From JANWXD01 sp037446115 (GTDB lineage: Bacteria; Acidobacteriota; Terriglobia; Bryobacterales; Bryobacteraceae): DNA of 64,000 nt. The notes under the pieces were generated by a model, which was not told the DNA's origin, made no database searches, and worked only from the letters and a program-made list of their open reading frames with translations. A program made the position numbers and the translations under genes. This document shows positions 52,757 through 60,736 of this stretch, one piece after another. The stretch lies in contig JBBIJF010000002.1 of the NCBI GenBank assembly GCA_037446115.1, forward strand, positions 1 through 64,000, written 5' to 3'. Position 1 is the stretch's first letter, and each line of letters starts with the position of its first letter.

Positions 52757-53893
52757 GTGTCCCCGTTGCGGTTCGAGATCGTGGCGGAGTGTTCCGCCAC
52801 GGGTGCGCGGGCGGGCATTCTGCACACCGCGCACGGTCCCGTCGAGACGCCGGTCTTCATGCCCGTGGGCACCTACGGGGCCGTGAAGGGGCTGACGCCG
52901 CGGCACCTGGCCGAGGAGCTGGGCGTGCGCCTGCTGCTCGCCAACACCTATCATCTGTACCTGAGACCGGGGCACGAGGTGATCCGGCGTCTGGGCGGGC
53001 TGCACCGCTTCATGAGCTGGCCGGGCGCGATTCTGACGGACTCCGGCGGATACCAGGTCTTCAGTCTCGACAGCTTCCGCGAAGTGACGGACGAAGGGGT
53101 ACTGTTCCGGTCGCATCTCAACGGCGATGTGCACCGGCTGACGCCGGAGTCCACGGTGGACATTCAGCTGGCACTAGGGAGCGATATCCTGATGGCGCTG
53201 GATGAGTGCCCGCCGTATCCGGTGAGCCACGAGGCGGCGCGCCAGTCCATGGAGCGAACCGTGCGGTGGGCGGCGCAAGGGTACGCGCACTATCGGCGCC
53301 GGCTGGAGGAAAGGGAGAGCCCGGAAGCGCCTGCGTGGTTTCCGATCGTTCAGGGTTCTATGTATGCGGACTTGCGGCGCGAGTGCACCCGGCGGCTGGT
53401 GGAGTTGGACGCTCCGGGCTACGCCATCGGGGGGCTGTCGGTGGGGGAGCCCCGGAGTGTAAGTCTGGAGATGGTGGAGGCGACCATGCCCTTGCTTCCC
53501 CGTGACCGGCCGCGGTACGTGATGGGCGTCGGCCTGCCGGAAGAGCTGGCCGAGTACGTGGCCCGGGGTACGGACATGATGGACTGCGTGCTGCCGACGC
53601 GGAATGCCCGCAACGGGTGTCTGTTCACGTCCCAGGGACGGCTCCTCATCAAGCAGGCCCGCTTCCGCGACGACCCGGCTCCGCCGGACCCGGTCTGCGG
53701 CTGCTACACCTGCCGTCATTTCTCGCGCGCCTACCTGCGCCATCTGTTCCAGGCGGGTGAGATGCTCTATTCCACGCTGGCCACGCTGCACAATCTGACC
53801 TTTTACATGGAGATCATGCGCGCTCTGCGACGGGCTATAATGAGGGGGACACTCCCGGAGTACCTGCGAGCGGTTCGGAGCATGCCAGCGTAG
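52757..53893 (+). CDS. tgt: tRNA-guanine transglycosylase (queuine tRNA-ribosyltransferase)
   Basis: A 378-residue enzyme that exchanges guanine-34 for the queuine precursor preQ1 in GUN-anticodon tRNAs. The catalytic residues are present: Asp95 in LTDSGGYQVFSL and nucleophile Asp276 in MMDCVLPTRNARNG. The zinc site is complete (CGCYTCRHFSRAYLRHL). GGLSVGEP, the substrate-binding loop, is standard. It heads the classical tgt-yajC-secD-secF cluster. The GTG at 52757 has no ribosome site and lies six bases after TACAAT. Confidence 0.96.
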   Translation: MSPLRFEIVAECSATGARAGILHTAHGPVETPVFMPVGTYGAVKGLTPRHLAEELGVRLLLANTYHLYLRPGHEVIRRLGGLHRFMSWPGAILTDSGGYQVFSLDSFREVTDEGVLFRSHLNGDVHRLTPESTVDIQLALGSDILMALDECPPYPVSHEAARQSMERTVRWAAQGYAHYRRRLEERESPEAPAWFPIVQGSMYADLRRECTRRLVELDAPGYAIGGLSVGEPRSVSLEMVEATMPLLPRDRPRYVMGVGLPEELAEYVARGTDMMDCVLPTRNARNGCLFTSQGRLLIKQARFRDDPAPPDPVCGCYTCRHFSRAYLRHLFQAGEMLYSTLATLHNLTFYMEIMRALRRAIMRGTLPEYLRAVRSMPA

Positions 53894-53978
53894 TGCGAAC
53901 CCGATTGGCGGCCGAGTTGCAGCCGCAACGGAGGGAAACCGAGCAGGGCTTCGGGAAGCATTTCGACCGAGGTGGACA

Positions 53979-54284
53979 GTGGTCTGGAGTTTACTTCTTC
54001 AGGGTCAGAGCCCGCCGAACCCGATCATGGGGTTCCTGCCGATCCTGCTGATCTTCGCCATCTTCTATTTTCTGCTGTTTCTGCCCATGCAGCGGCAAAA
54101 GAAGCGGCAGCAGAAAATGCTGGCCGAACTCCAGGCCGGCAACGTGGTGCTGACCTCAGGAGGGATCATCGGAACGATTGTCTCGCTCGATGACGACATG
54201 ATCGTGCTGCGGGTCAAACCGGACAATATCAAGATTCAGGTGGCGCGCAACGCTGTGGCGGGGCTGGTTCCTGAAAAGAAATAG
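53979..54284 (+). CDS. yajC: Preprotein translocase subunit YajC
   Basis: A 101-residue single-pass membrane protein that associates with SecDF. The helix is IMGFLPILLIFAIFYFLLFL, followed by the basic MQRQKKRQQKMLAEL and the conserved beta domain GNVVLTSGGIIGTIVSLDDD. GTG at 53979 is preceded by GAGGTGG. It sits between tgt and secD, as in many bacteria, 17 bp before secD. Confidence 0.95.
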   Translation: MVWSLLLQGQSPPNPIMGFLPILLIFAIFYFLLFLPMQRQKKRQQKMLAELQAGNVVLTSGGIIGTIVSLDDDMIVLRVKPDNIKIQVARNAVAGLVPEKK

Positions 54285-54301
54285 ACGGCCGGGGGCGAAA
54301 G

Positions 54302-55918
54302 GTGACCGGGAAACTGAAGTGGAAGGTTGCATTGATCGTACTGGTGACGCTGGGGTGCCTGTACGGCATCCTCGGGCTGCCGAAGTCGGTCCAGGATCTG
54401 AAGTCCGCTCTGGGACGGAACATCCGGCTGGGGCTGGATCTGAAAGGCGGCACGCATCTGATTCTGCAAGTGCAGGTGCAGGATGCGGCGAAGGCGGAAG
54501 CCGATCAGACTATCGAACGCCTGAAAGAGGAGCTGCGGCGCGCGCAGGTCAACTACGCGGCGATCGACCGCAACGATCCGCAGACGATCGAGGAAACCGA
54601 CTCGATCCAGATCAACGTGCGCGGCGTTCCGGCGGAAAAGTCGGCGGATTTTCGCAGAATCGTCAGCGAACGCTTCTCGCAGTGGATTCTGACGCCGGTG
54701 AGCGCCACCGACTATCAGTTGCGCATGCGTCCGAGCGACCTGATCGCGCTGAAAAACGACACCGTAGAGCGCGCCATCCGGACCATCGAACAGCGCATTA
54801 ACGGGCTGGGACTGACCGAACCCGTGATCCAGCAGCACGGGCGTGCCGACGCCGAGTTTGAGATTCTGGTGCAGCTGCCGGGGGTGGACGATCCCGCGCG
54901 GGTGAAGCAGATCATGCAGACGGCGGCGCTGCTGGAGGTGAGCGAAGTCAAGGACGGTCCGTTCTCGAGCCCGCAGGAGGCGATGGCCAAGCACGGCGGC
55001 GTGCTGCCGCTGAACACGAAGCTGGTCAAGATGGCGCCCGGAAAAGCGGAGGGCGAGGTCTGGTACCTGCTGAACCGGATTCCGGTGATCACCGGGCGGG
55101 ATTTACGCAACGCCCGGCCGGGGCGAGACGAATTCCACAAATGGGAGACTTCCTTCACGCTGACGCCGGATGCCGGGCGGCGCTTCGGCCGTTTCACGGA
55201 AGCCAACATCGGCAACCGGCTGGCGGTAGTGCTGGACAACCAGATTCGCAGCGTGGCGACGATTCAGTCCCGGATTGAAGACAGCGGTCGCATTACGGGG
55301 CTTTCCAACGAACAGGAGGCTTCGGATCTGGCTCTGGTGCTGCGCGCAGGCTCGCTGCCGGCCGGGATTGTGTACCTGGAGGAGCGCACGGTGGGGCCGT
55401 CGCTCGGCGCCGACTCGATTCAGCAAGGGCTGGTAGCCGGCACGCTGGGCCTGATTTCCGTGGTGCTGATTATGTTGGTTTACTATCGCAAGGCGGGCGT
55501 GAACGCAACCGTGGCGCTGGTGCTCAACGCGATCATCCTGCTTGCGGCTCTGGCGTACTTCGACGCGGTTCTGACGCTGCCCGGCATCGCCGGAATCATC
55601 CTGACGATCGGCATGGCGGTTGACAGCAACGTGCTGATTTTTGAGAGAATCAAGGAGGAGCTCCGGGCCGGCAAGGCGGTTGTGGCAGCTCTGGATGCGG
55701 GTTTCGGCAAGGCATTCCTGACCATCATTGACACCCACGTGACCACGATTGTGGCCTGCGCCTTCCTGTTCATGTTCGGTACAGGTCCGGTCAAGGGTTT
55801 TGCGGTTACTTTGACCATCGGGTTGATCGCGAATCTGTTCACGGCGGTTTTCGTGTCGCGGGTACTGTTTGACCTGGCGGTGGCGGGTAAGCGACAGGTG
55901 GCCGCCTTGAGCATCTGA
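54302..55918 (+). CDS. secD: Protein translocase subunit SecD
   Basis: A 538-residue RND-superfamily membrane protein which, with SecF, uses the proton gradient to help pull secreted proteins across the inner membrane. It has the N-terminal helix, the GLDLKGGTHLILQVQV motif, a large periplasmic P1 domain and six helices at the C-terminus, including GIAGIILTIGMAVDSNVLIFERIKEEL, with the conserved Asp. The GTG at 54302 follows a GGGGGCGAAAG purine run. It follows yajC by 17 bp. Confidence 0.95.
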   Translation: MTGKLKWKVALIVLVTLGCLYGILGLPKSVQDLKSALGRNIRLGLDLKGGTHLILQVQVQDAAKAEADQTIERLKEELRRAQVNYAAIDRNDPQTIEETDSIQINVRGVPAEKSADFRRIVSERFSQWILTPVSATDYQLRMRPSDLIALKNDTVERAIRTIEQRINGLGLTEPVIQQHGRADAEFEILVQLPGVDDPARVKQIMQTAALLEVSEVKDGPFSSPQEAMAKHGGVLPLNTKLVKMAPGKAEGEVWYLLNRIPVITGRDLRNARPGRDEFHKWETSFTLTPDAGRRFGRFTEANIGNRLAVVLDNQIRSVATIQSRIEDSGRITGLSNEQEASDLALVLRAGSLPAGIVYLEERTVGPSLGADSIQQGLVAGTLGLISVVLIMLVYYRKAGVNATVALVLNAIILLAALAYFDAVLTLPGIAGIILTIGMAVDSNVLIFERIKEELRAGKAVVAALDAGFGKAFLTIIDTHVTTIVACAFLFMFGTGPVKGFAVTLTIGLIANLFTAVFVSRVLFDLAVAGKRQVAALSI

Positions 55919-56049
55919 TGCGGGGAAAGCCCGGAGCCCGGCGGGGGGTGGACTCCGACCAAGGTTTGTGGTAGATCTGAGACAACGCGAGGGAACCCAG
56001 CAGAGCACGCCGGTGTCTAAGTGAGTCGAGCACCGGCCCGGCAAGTCGC

Positions 56050-57246
56050 ATGGAACTATTCAAAGAACCGAACTTCGACTTCTTGGGCCGCAAGCGCCCG
56101 TTTCTGATTCTGTCGCTGGTGCTGATTGTTGCGAGCATTGCGAGTCTGGTCATGAAGGGAGGTCCCCGGTACGGAATCGACTTCCGCGGCGGGGCCGTCA
56201 TGTATGTGCGCTTCCTGGACCAGCCTCCTATTCAGAAGATTCGTTCCGCCCTGTCAGGCCGGATTCCCGGCACGGTCATGGTGCAGGACCTGACCGGCAC
56301 CAACGAGGTCATCATCGGAACCGAACTGCGCAGCGAGAAAGAACTGGATGAGGCGCGCCGCCTGATGAGCCAGACGCTGCGGGACACCTTCGGCGGGGGG
56401 GCCAAGGGGCTGGATTTCAACAACGCCGGGCAGGAGGCTCTGGTGAGCCACCTGCGTGACCCGCTGCAACGGAGCGGGGTGGCTTTGAGCGAAGAGGAAT
56501 TGCAACAGCTGGTGCGACGGATGCTGGAATATCGGGATACGCCGCCGCGCTCGGGGCTGGTGCGAAACTTCGACGAACTGTCTTCGGTGCCGGGCGTGAC
56601 GCCGGCGGTAATCTCCGTGCTGAAACAGGAATGTTCGCTGGCGCCCTTCTCGATCCGGCGTGTGGAGATCGTGGGTCCGAAGGTGGGTGCAGACTTGCGC
56701 CGGCAGGCGATTCTGGCCACCCTTTACGCTCTGGGCGGGATGTTGGTATATATAGCGTTTCGGTTCGAGTGGATTTACGGGGTGGCGGCCGTGCTGGCGG
56801 TGTTTCACGATGTGGTGATCACGGTGGGTCTGTTTTCGATCTTTGACAAAGAGATTGACCTGACCGTGGTGGCCGCGCTGTTGACGCTGGTCGGCTACTC
56901 CATGAACGACACCATCGTGGTTTTCGACCGGATCCGCGAGAATCTGAAGATCCTGCGGCGGGAGAAGCTGCCGGCGCTGGTGAACCGCAGCATCAACCAG
57001 ACGTTGAACCGCACGGTGCTGACTTCGGGCCTGACCTTTTTGACGTGTCTGGCGCTGTTTTTGTTCGGCGGGCCGGTGCTCCACGGGTTTGCGTTCGCGC
57101 TGGTGGTGGGGATCCTGGTGGGAACCTATTCTTCGATCTTCATCGCCAGCCCGATACTGGTATACTGGCACGGCTTGGCAGAGAGCCGGAAGCGAGTGGC
57201 TTCGGTGGCGGTCGCCACCGGGAGGGATGCGCGCAGAGCGAAGTGA
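56050..57246 (+). CDS. secF: Protein translocase subunit SecF
   Basis: A 398-residue partner of SecD. The motif YGIDFRGGAVMYVRF, the later helix AVFHDVVITVGLFSIF, and the conserved VVAALLTLVGYSMNDTIVVFDRIREN are present. It is longer than E. coli SecF because of about 60 extra residues in the periplasmic domain (about 105-170, AGQEALVSHLRDPLQRSG onward). It is separated from secD by 131 bp, which is unusual for this pair; I see no ORF or clear RNA structure in the gap and no good ribosome site before the ATG. Confidence 0.94.
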   Translation: MELFKEPNFDFLGRKRPFLILSLVLIVASIASLVMKGGPRYGIDFRGGAVMYVRFLDQPPIQKIRSALSGRIPGTVMVQDLTGTNEVIIGTELRSEKELDEARRLMSQTLRDTFGGGAKGLDFNNAGQEALVSHLRDPLQRSGVALSEEELQQLVRRMLEYRDTPPRSGLVRNFDELSSVPGVTPAVISVLKQECSLAPFSIRRVEIVGPKVGADLRRQAILATLYALGGMLVYIAFRFEWIYGVAAVLAVFHDVVITVGLFSIFDKEIDLTVVAALLTLVGYSMNDTIVVFDRIRENLKILRREKLPALVNRSINQTLNRTVLTSGLTFLTCLALFLFGGPVLHGFAFALVVGILVGTYSSIFIASPILVYWHGLAESRKRVASVAVATGRDARRAK

Positions 57247-57282
57247 GGCCGGACCGACGGGGTCCGGGAAAGGAAGGCGTCC

Positions 57283-58047
57283 ATGTTTGAGCAGACGTTT
57301 ATCGAGGAAACAGGCAAGACCAAGCGGGCAGCCTCGGTGCTGATCTCGTTCATTCTCCAGACGATCCTGATCATCATCGCGATTCTGATTCCGCTGATCT
57401 ACACCGACACGTTGCCACGGACCCAGCTGACGAGTTTTCTGGTAGCGCCGCCACCCCCGCCTCCGCCCCCGCCTCCGCCGGCGGCGGCGCCGGTGAAGGT
57501 GGTCAAAGTGATCCCGCGGCAGTTTGACGCGGGGCGGCTGCTGGCACCCAAAGCGATTCCCAAAGAGATTGCCATGATCAAGGAAGAGGAGTTGCCGCCG
57601 CCATCGGCCGGCGTGGTCGGCGTGGTGGGCGGAGTTCCGGGCGGGGTGCCCGGGGGGACTCCGGGAGGGGTCATCGGCGGCATCATCGGATCGGTGCCGG
57701 TTGCGGCTCCTCCGCCGCCTCCGAAGGTCGAAGAAGCTCCGAAACCGGCGGCGCCGCAGCGGATCCGCGTGGGCGGCAACGTGCAGCAAGCCAAGCTGAT
57801 CCGGCAGGTCAAGCCGGTCTATCCACCGCTGGCGCGCCAGGCGCGGATTCAGGGCACGGTCCGGCTGACGGCGATCATCGCCCGCGACGGCACGATTCAG
57901 GAGTTGCAGGTGGTCAGCGGCCACCCGCTGCTGGTTCCGGCAGCGCTGGAAGCAGTCAAGCAGTGGGTCTATCAGCCGACGCTGCTCAACGGCGAGCCGG
58001 TAGAGGTGATCACGCAGATTGACGTGAACTTCACGCTCAGCCAGTGA
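57283..58047 (+). CDS. tonB: TonB-family energy transducer
   Basis: A 254-residue TonB. A cytosolic head (MFEQTFIEETGKTKRAASV) precedes one helix (LISFILQTILIIIAILIPLI), a run of eleven Pro at ~57-67, a Gly/Val/Pro-rich repeat (GVVGGVPGGVPGGTPGGV) and the C-terminal TonB domain (KPVYPPLARQARIQGTVRLT, LQVVSGHPLL, VKQWVYQPTLLNGEPV). With ExbB and ExbD it transfers proton-motive force to outer-membrane receptors. The head before the helix is longer than in enterobacterial TonB, as in many acidobacteria. It heads an exbB-exbD-exbD operon and follows secF by 36 bp. Confidence 0.92.
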   Translation: MFEQTFIEETGKTKRAASVLISFILQTILIIIAILIPLIYTDTLPRTQLTSFLVAPPPPPPPPPPPAAAPVKVVKVIPRQFDAGRLLAPKAIPKEIAMIKEEELPPPSAGVVGVVGGVPGGVPGGTPGGVIGGIIGSVPVAAPPPPPKVEEAPKPAAPQRIRVGGNVQQAKLIRQVKPVYPPLARQARIQGTVRLTAIIARDGTIQELQVVSGHPLLVPAALEAVKQWVYQPTLLNGEPVEVITQIDVNFTLSQ

Positions 58048-58097
58048 AAGAGTTTTGTGTGGTAACACCAATTTTCAACGCTTGAGGAGAGACAACG

Positions 58098-58835
58098 ATG
58101 TTATTGCAATTGCAGGTTTGGGCGCTGTTCCTGCTGCAGGAAGGCGCCGTGGGATGGGACATCCGTTCGCTGTGGGCGCAGATGGGCATGGCCGCCAAGA
58201 TTGTGGTGATCCTGCTGTTTCTCATGTCGGCCTGGTCCATCGGCGTCATGATTGACCGGGCCTTGGCCTACAACGGCGCCCGGAAACAGTCGCGGCAGTT
58301 TGCCCCGGCCGTGGCGGGTGCGCTGCGGGAGGGCAAACTCGACGAGGCGATCAAGATTGCAGACCGCTACAAGAAGAGCCATCTGGCCAAGGTGGTGGTG
58401 GCGGGTTTGCAGGAGTTCCGGGCACATCAGCTCAGCTCCGAGATCCCGGGTGAGGAGATCGAGGCTTCCCGGCGTGCCCTGGAACGCGCGGAAGCGATCG
58501 TGCACGCGGAGTTGAAACGCGGGGTGGGAACGCTCGCCACGATCGGAGCGACGGCGCCCTTTGTGGGACTGTTCGGCACAGTGGTGGGCATCATCAACGC
58601 GTTCAAGGGCATCTCGACGGAGAAGTCCACCGGGCTGGGCGCAGTGGCGGGAGGCATTTCCGAGGCGCTGGTGGCCACGGCGATCGGCCTCTTCGTGGCG
58701 GTGCCGGCGGTGTGGGCCTACAACTACTTCACCAGCCGCATCGAAGCCTTCGACGTGGAGATGAGCAACTCCAGCTCGGAGCTGATTGACTACTTCCTGA
58801 AGCGGTCGCAGCAACGGGCGGCGGGTTCCCGTTGA
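58098..58835 (+). CDS. exbB: MotA/TolQ/ExbB proton channel protein
   Basis: A 245-residue membrane protein with three helices. The long cytoplasmic segment lies between the first (IVVILLFLMSAWSIGVMIDR) and the last two (VGTLATIGATAPFVGLFGTVVGIINAF and GGISEALVATAIGLFVAVPAVWAYNYF). The Thr-containing ion-channel motif is conserved. It forms the pentamer around the ExbD dimer. A GAGGAGA site precedes the ATG. It lies 50 bp after tonB. Confidence 0.93.
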   Translation: MLLQLQVWALFLLQEGAVGWDIRSLWAQMGMAAKIVVILLFLMSAWSIGVMIDRALAYNGARKQSRQFAPAVAGALREGKLDEAIKIADRYKKSHLAKVVVAGLQEFRAHQLSSEIPGEEIEASRRALERAEAIVHAELKRGVGTLATIGATAPFVGLFGTVVGIINAFKGISTEKSTGLGAVAGGISEALVATAIGLFVAVPAVWAYNYFTSRIEAFDVEMSNSSSELIDYFLKRSQQRAAGSR

Positions 58836-58893
58836 AGGCCGCGGCAGCCGGTTGACGCGATACTGCCGGCCGAGCCGGAGAGGAAGGTGAGTC

Positions 58894-59346
58894 ATGGCAA
58901 AGAGGCGAGCGCTGGGCGATGTGCTGGCGGAGCCGAACGTCGTGCCCATGGCGGACGTGATGCTGGTGCTGCTGATCATCTTCATGGTGGTGACCCCGAT
59001 GCTGTCCAAAGGGGTCAGCGTGGAGATGGTCAAGACCAAGAACCCGATCGCCATGCAGGCGGCGGACAAAGACGACGCAGTGCTCATCGCCATCACGCGC
59101 GAAGGGCGCGTATTTCTCGGGACGACGCTGATGAAGCCGGAAGACCTTGGCCCGAAGGTGAAAGACCTGCTGACCAACCGGCTGGACAAGACGGTCTACC
59201 TGCGGGCCGATGCCCGGGCGCGCTATGAGCGCGTCGTGGAAGTGGTAGATAACCTGCGGACCGCCGGAGTGGACCAGCTGGGACTGCTTACCGAGCAGAT
59301 TCAGGAGAAGCGGGCCGGTGAGACGGCACCGGCTCCGGCGGGCTGA
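58894..59346 (+). CDS. exbD: ExbD/TolR-family protein 1
   Basis: A 150-residue protein with one N-terminal helix and a periplasmic domain. The protonatable Asp is in PMADVMLVLLIIFMVVTPML (residue 21), essential for proton coupling in the family. The periplasmic part (VYLRADARARYERVVEVVDN, LGLLTEQI) is complete. Paired with a second ExbD immediately after; the two may form a heterodimer or serve different TonB/Tol outputs. The ATG at 58894 follows GAGAGGAAGG. Confidence 0.92.
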   Translation: MAKRRALGDVLAEPNVVPMADVMLVLLIIFMVVTPMLSKGVSVEMVKTKNPIAMQAADKDDAVLIAITREGRVFLGTTLMKPEDLGPKVKDLLTNRLDKTVYLRADARARYERVVEVVDNLRTAGVDQLGLLTEQIQEKRAGETAPAPAG

Positions 59347-59373
59347 AGCCGACTCGGAAGGAGATCATCCCCC

Positions 59374-59799
59374 ATGGGCATTCAAGTCAGTACAGGCAAA
59401 GGTCTGAAGGCGGATCCGAACGTGGTTCCGTTCATTGACATTCTGCTGGTGCTGTTGATCATCTTCATGGTGATCACGCCGCTGACGCCGAAAGGACTGG
59501 AGGCGCTCGTCCCGCAGCCTCCGCCCCCCGGCGTGCAGCAGACGGCTGCCGATCAGCGAACCGTGGTGATTGTGATCAACGCAGATCGCAGCATGCTCAT
59601 CAACACGGAACCGACCGACGAGACGCGTCTGGGGCCGCGGCTGGAGGAGATTTTCAAGACGCGGGCCGAGCGCGTGGTGTTTGTCAAAGGAGATCCCGCG
59701 CTCGAATTCCAGTACGTGGCGCGGGCGATTGACATCGCCAAAGGCGCAGGGATCGACAAGATCGGGCTGATGACCGCCAAGGTCGAGGCAGGCGAGTAA
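59374..59799 (+). CDS. exbD: ExbD/TolR-family protein 2
   Basis: A 141-residue second ExbD, with helix and Asp in FIDILLVLLIIFMVITPLTP. The sequence differs well from the first, including a Pro-rich patch (PQPPPPGV) after the helix. It ends in VFVKGDPALEFQYVARAIDI and GLMTAKV, the normal periplasmic domain. It lies 27 bp after exbD 1, with AAGGAG before its ATG. The pair looks like an ancient duplication, not a recent one. Confidence 0.92.
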   Translation: MGIQVSTGKGLKADPNVVPFIDILLVLLIIFMVITPLTPKGLEALVPQPPPPGVQQTAADQRTVVIVINADRSMLINTEPTDETRLGPRLEEIFKTRAERVVFVKGDPALEFQYVARAIDIAKGAGIDKIGLMTAKVEAGE

Positions 59800-59842
59800 G
59801 CGCTCCGGCCGAGGCGACGGTCAGCCGCGTAGAGGAGATCAG

Positions 59843-60652
59843 ATGAAACGCATTCCTTTTGCTTTCTCTGCAATGGTCGCGGCGGTGGTGCTGCTGGTTG
59901 CGGGCTCCGGGTGTCAGAAACTGAAGGCGCGGGACAACCTGAACAAGGGAGTCCAGGCGTTCAAGAACGCCCGGTACGCGGAAGCCGTGGAGTTTTTCAA
60001 GCAGGCGGTGGAACTGGACCCGACATTTCCGACGGCCCGGCTGTATCTGGCGACGGCGTACATGCAGCAGTACATCCCCGGCGCCGAGTCCCCCGAGAAC
60101 TTGCGGATGGCGCAGGCCGCCCATGACGAGTTCCTGCGGGTGCTGGAGCAGGATCCCAAAAATGAGGTGGCCATTGCCTCGATCGCGCTGCTGTATTTCA
60201 ACCAGAAGAAGCTGGACGAAGCGCGGGAGTGGTATCTGAAGCAGATCTCGGTCAATCCCAACGCCAAGGAAGCCCATTACACCATCGGCGTGATCGCCTG
60301 GACCAAGTCCTTTCAACCCCGGATGGAAGCGCGGGCAAAGCTGGGCATGAAGCCGGAGGATCCGGGTCCGCTGAAGGACCGGAAGATTCGGGAGGCGCTG
60401 CGCGACAAGAACCTGCCGATCATCGAAGAGGGAATGAAGCACCTGGAGAAAGCCCTGGAGATCGACAAGGAATACGACGACGCCATGGCGTACCTGAACC
60501 TGCTGTACCGTGAGCGGGCTGACCTGGCCGATACGGAGGACGAGTACAAGAAATTCACCGAGATTGCGGACAACTGGGTTCAGAAGACAATGGAAACCAA
60601 GAAGATCAAGGCGGCCCGCATGCCCGGCGGAGGCGTAACCGCGGGCCAGTAA
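59843..60652 (+). CDS. TPR-repeat lipoprotein
   Basis: A 269-residue exported protein. The N-terminus MKRIPFAFSAMVAAVVLLVA is followed by GSGC, a somewhat weak lipobox, so it is a probable lipoprotein with Cys24 as the first mature residue. TPR helices follow (NKGVQAFKNARYAEAVEFFK, AVELDPTFPTARLYLATAYM, LLYFNQKKLDEAREWYLKQI, YTIGVIAWTKSF, LEKALEIDKEYDDAMAYLN). It lies 43 bp after the second exbD gene with GAGGAG before the ATG, so it is probably part of the tonB operon, perhaps a periplasmic scaffold for the complex. Confidence 0.85.
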   Translation: MKRIPFAFSAMVAAVVLLVAGSGCQKLKARDNLNKGVQAFKNARYAEAVEFFKQAVELDPTFPTARLYLATAYMQQYIPGAESPENLRMAQAAHDEFLRVLEQDPKNEVAIASIALLYFNQKKLDEAREWYLKQISVNPNAKEAHYTIGVIAWTKSFQPRMEARAKLGMKPEDPGPLKDRKIREALRDKNLPIIEEGMKHLEKALEIDKEYDDAMAYLNLLYRERADLADTEDEYKKFTEIADNWVQKTMETKKIKAARMPGGGVTAGQ

Positions 60653-60700
60653 TCCCAGCCGATCCCGGGCCGGCGCAGCTGGTCCGCCACAGTGGTCCGC

Positions 60701-60706
60701 TATAAT
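60701..60706 (+). promoter_or_regulatory. Putative -10 element of rel
   Basis: A consensus TATAAT 30 bases before the ATG at 60737. A -35 hexamer is not evident. The expected leader is about 24 bases and has no strong ribosome site. Confidence 0.5.
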
Positions 60707-60736
60707 GGTGGCGGGGTGGTGTTTACAAACCCCGCC

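Noticed and set aside
56254..58071. 605-codon minus-strand frame across secF and tonB
   Set aside because: It spans two well-defined plus-strand genes and their gap, and its translation is Arg/His/Gln-rich without any domain.
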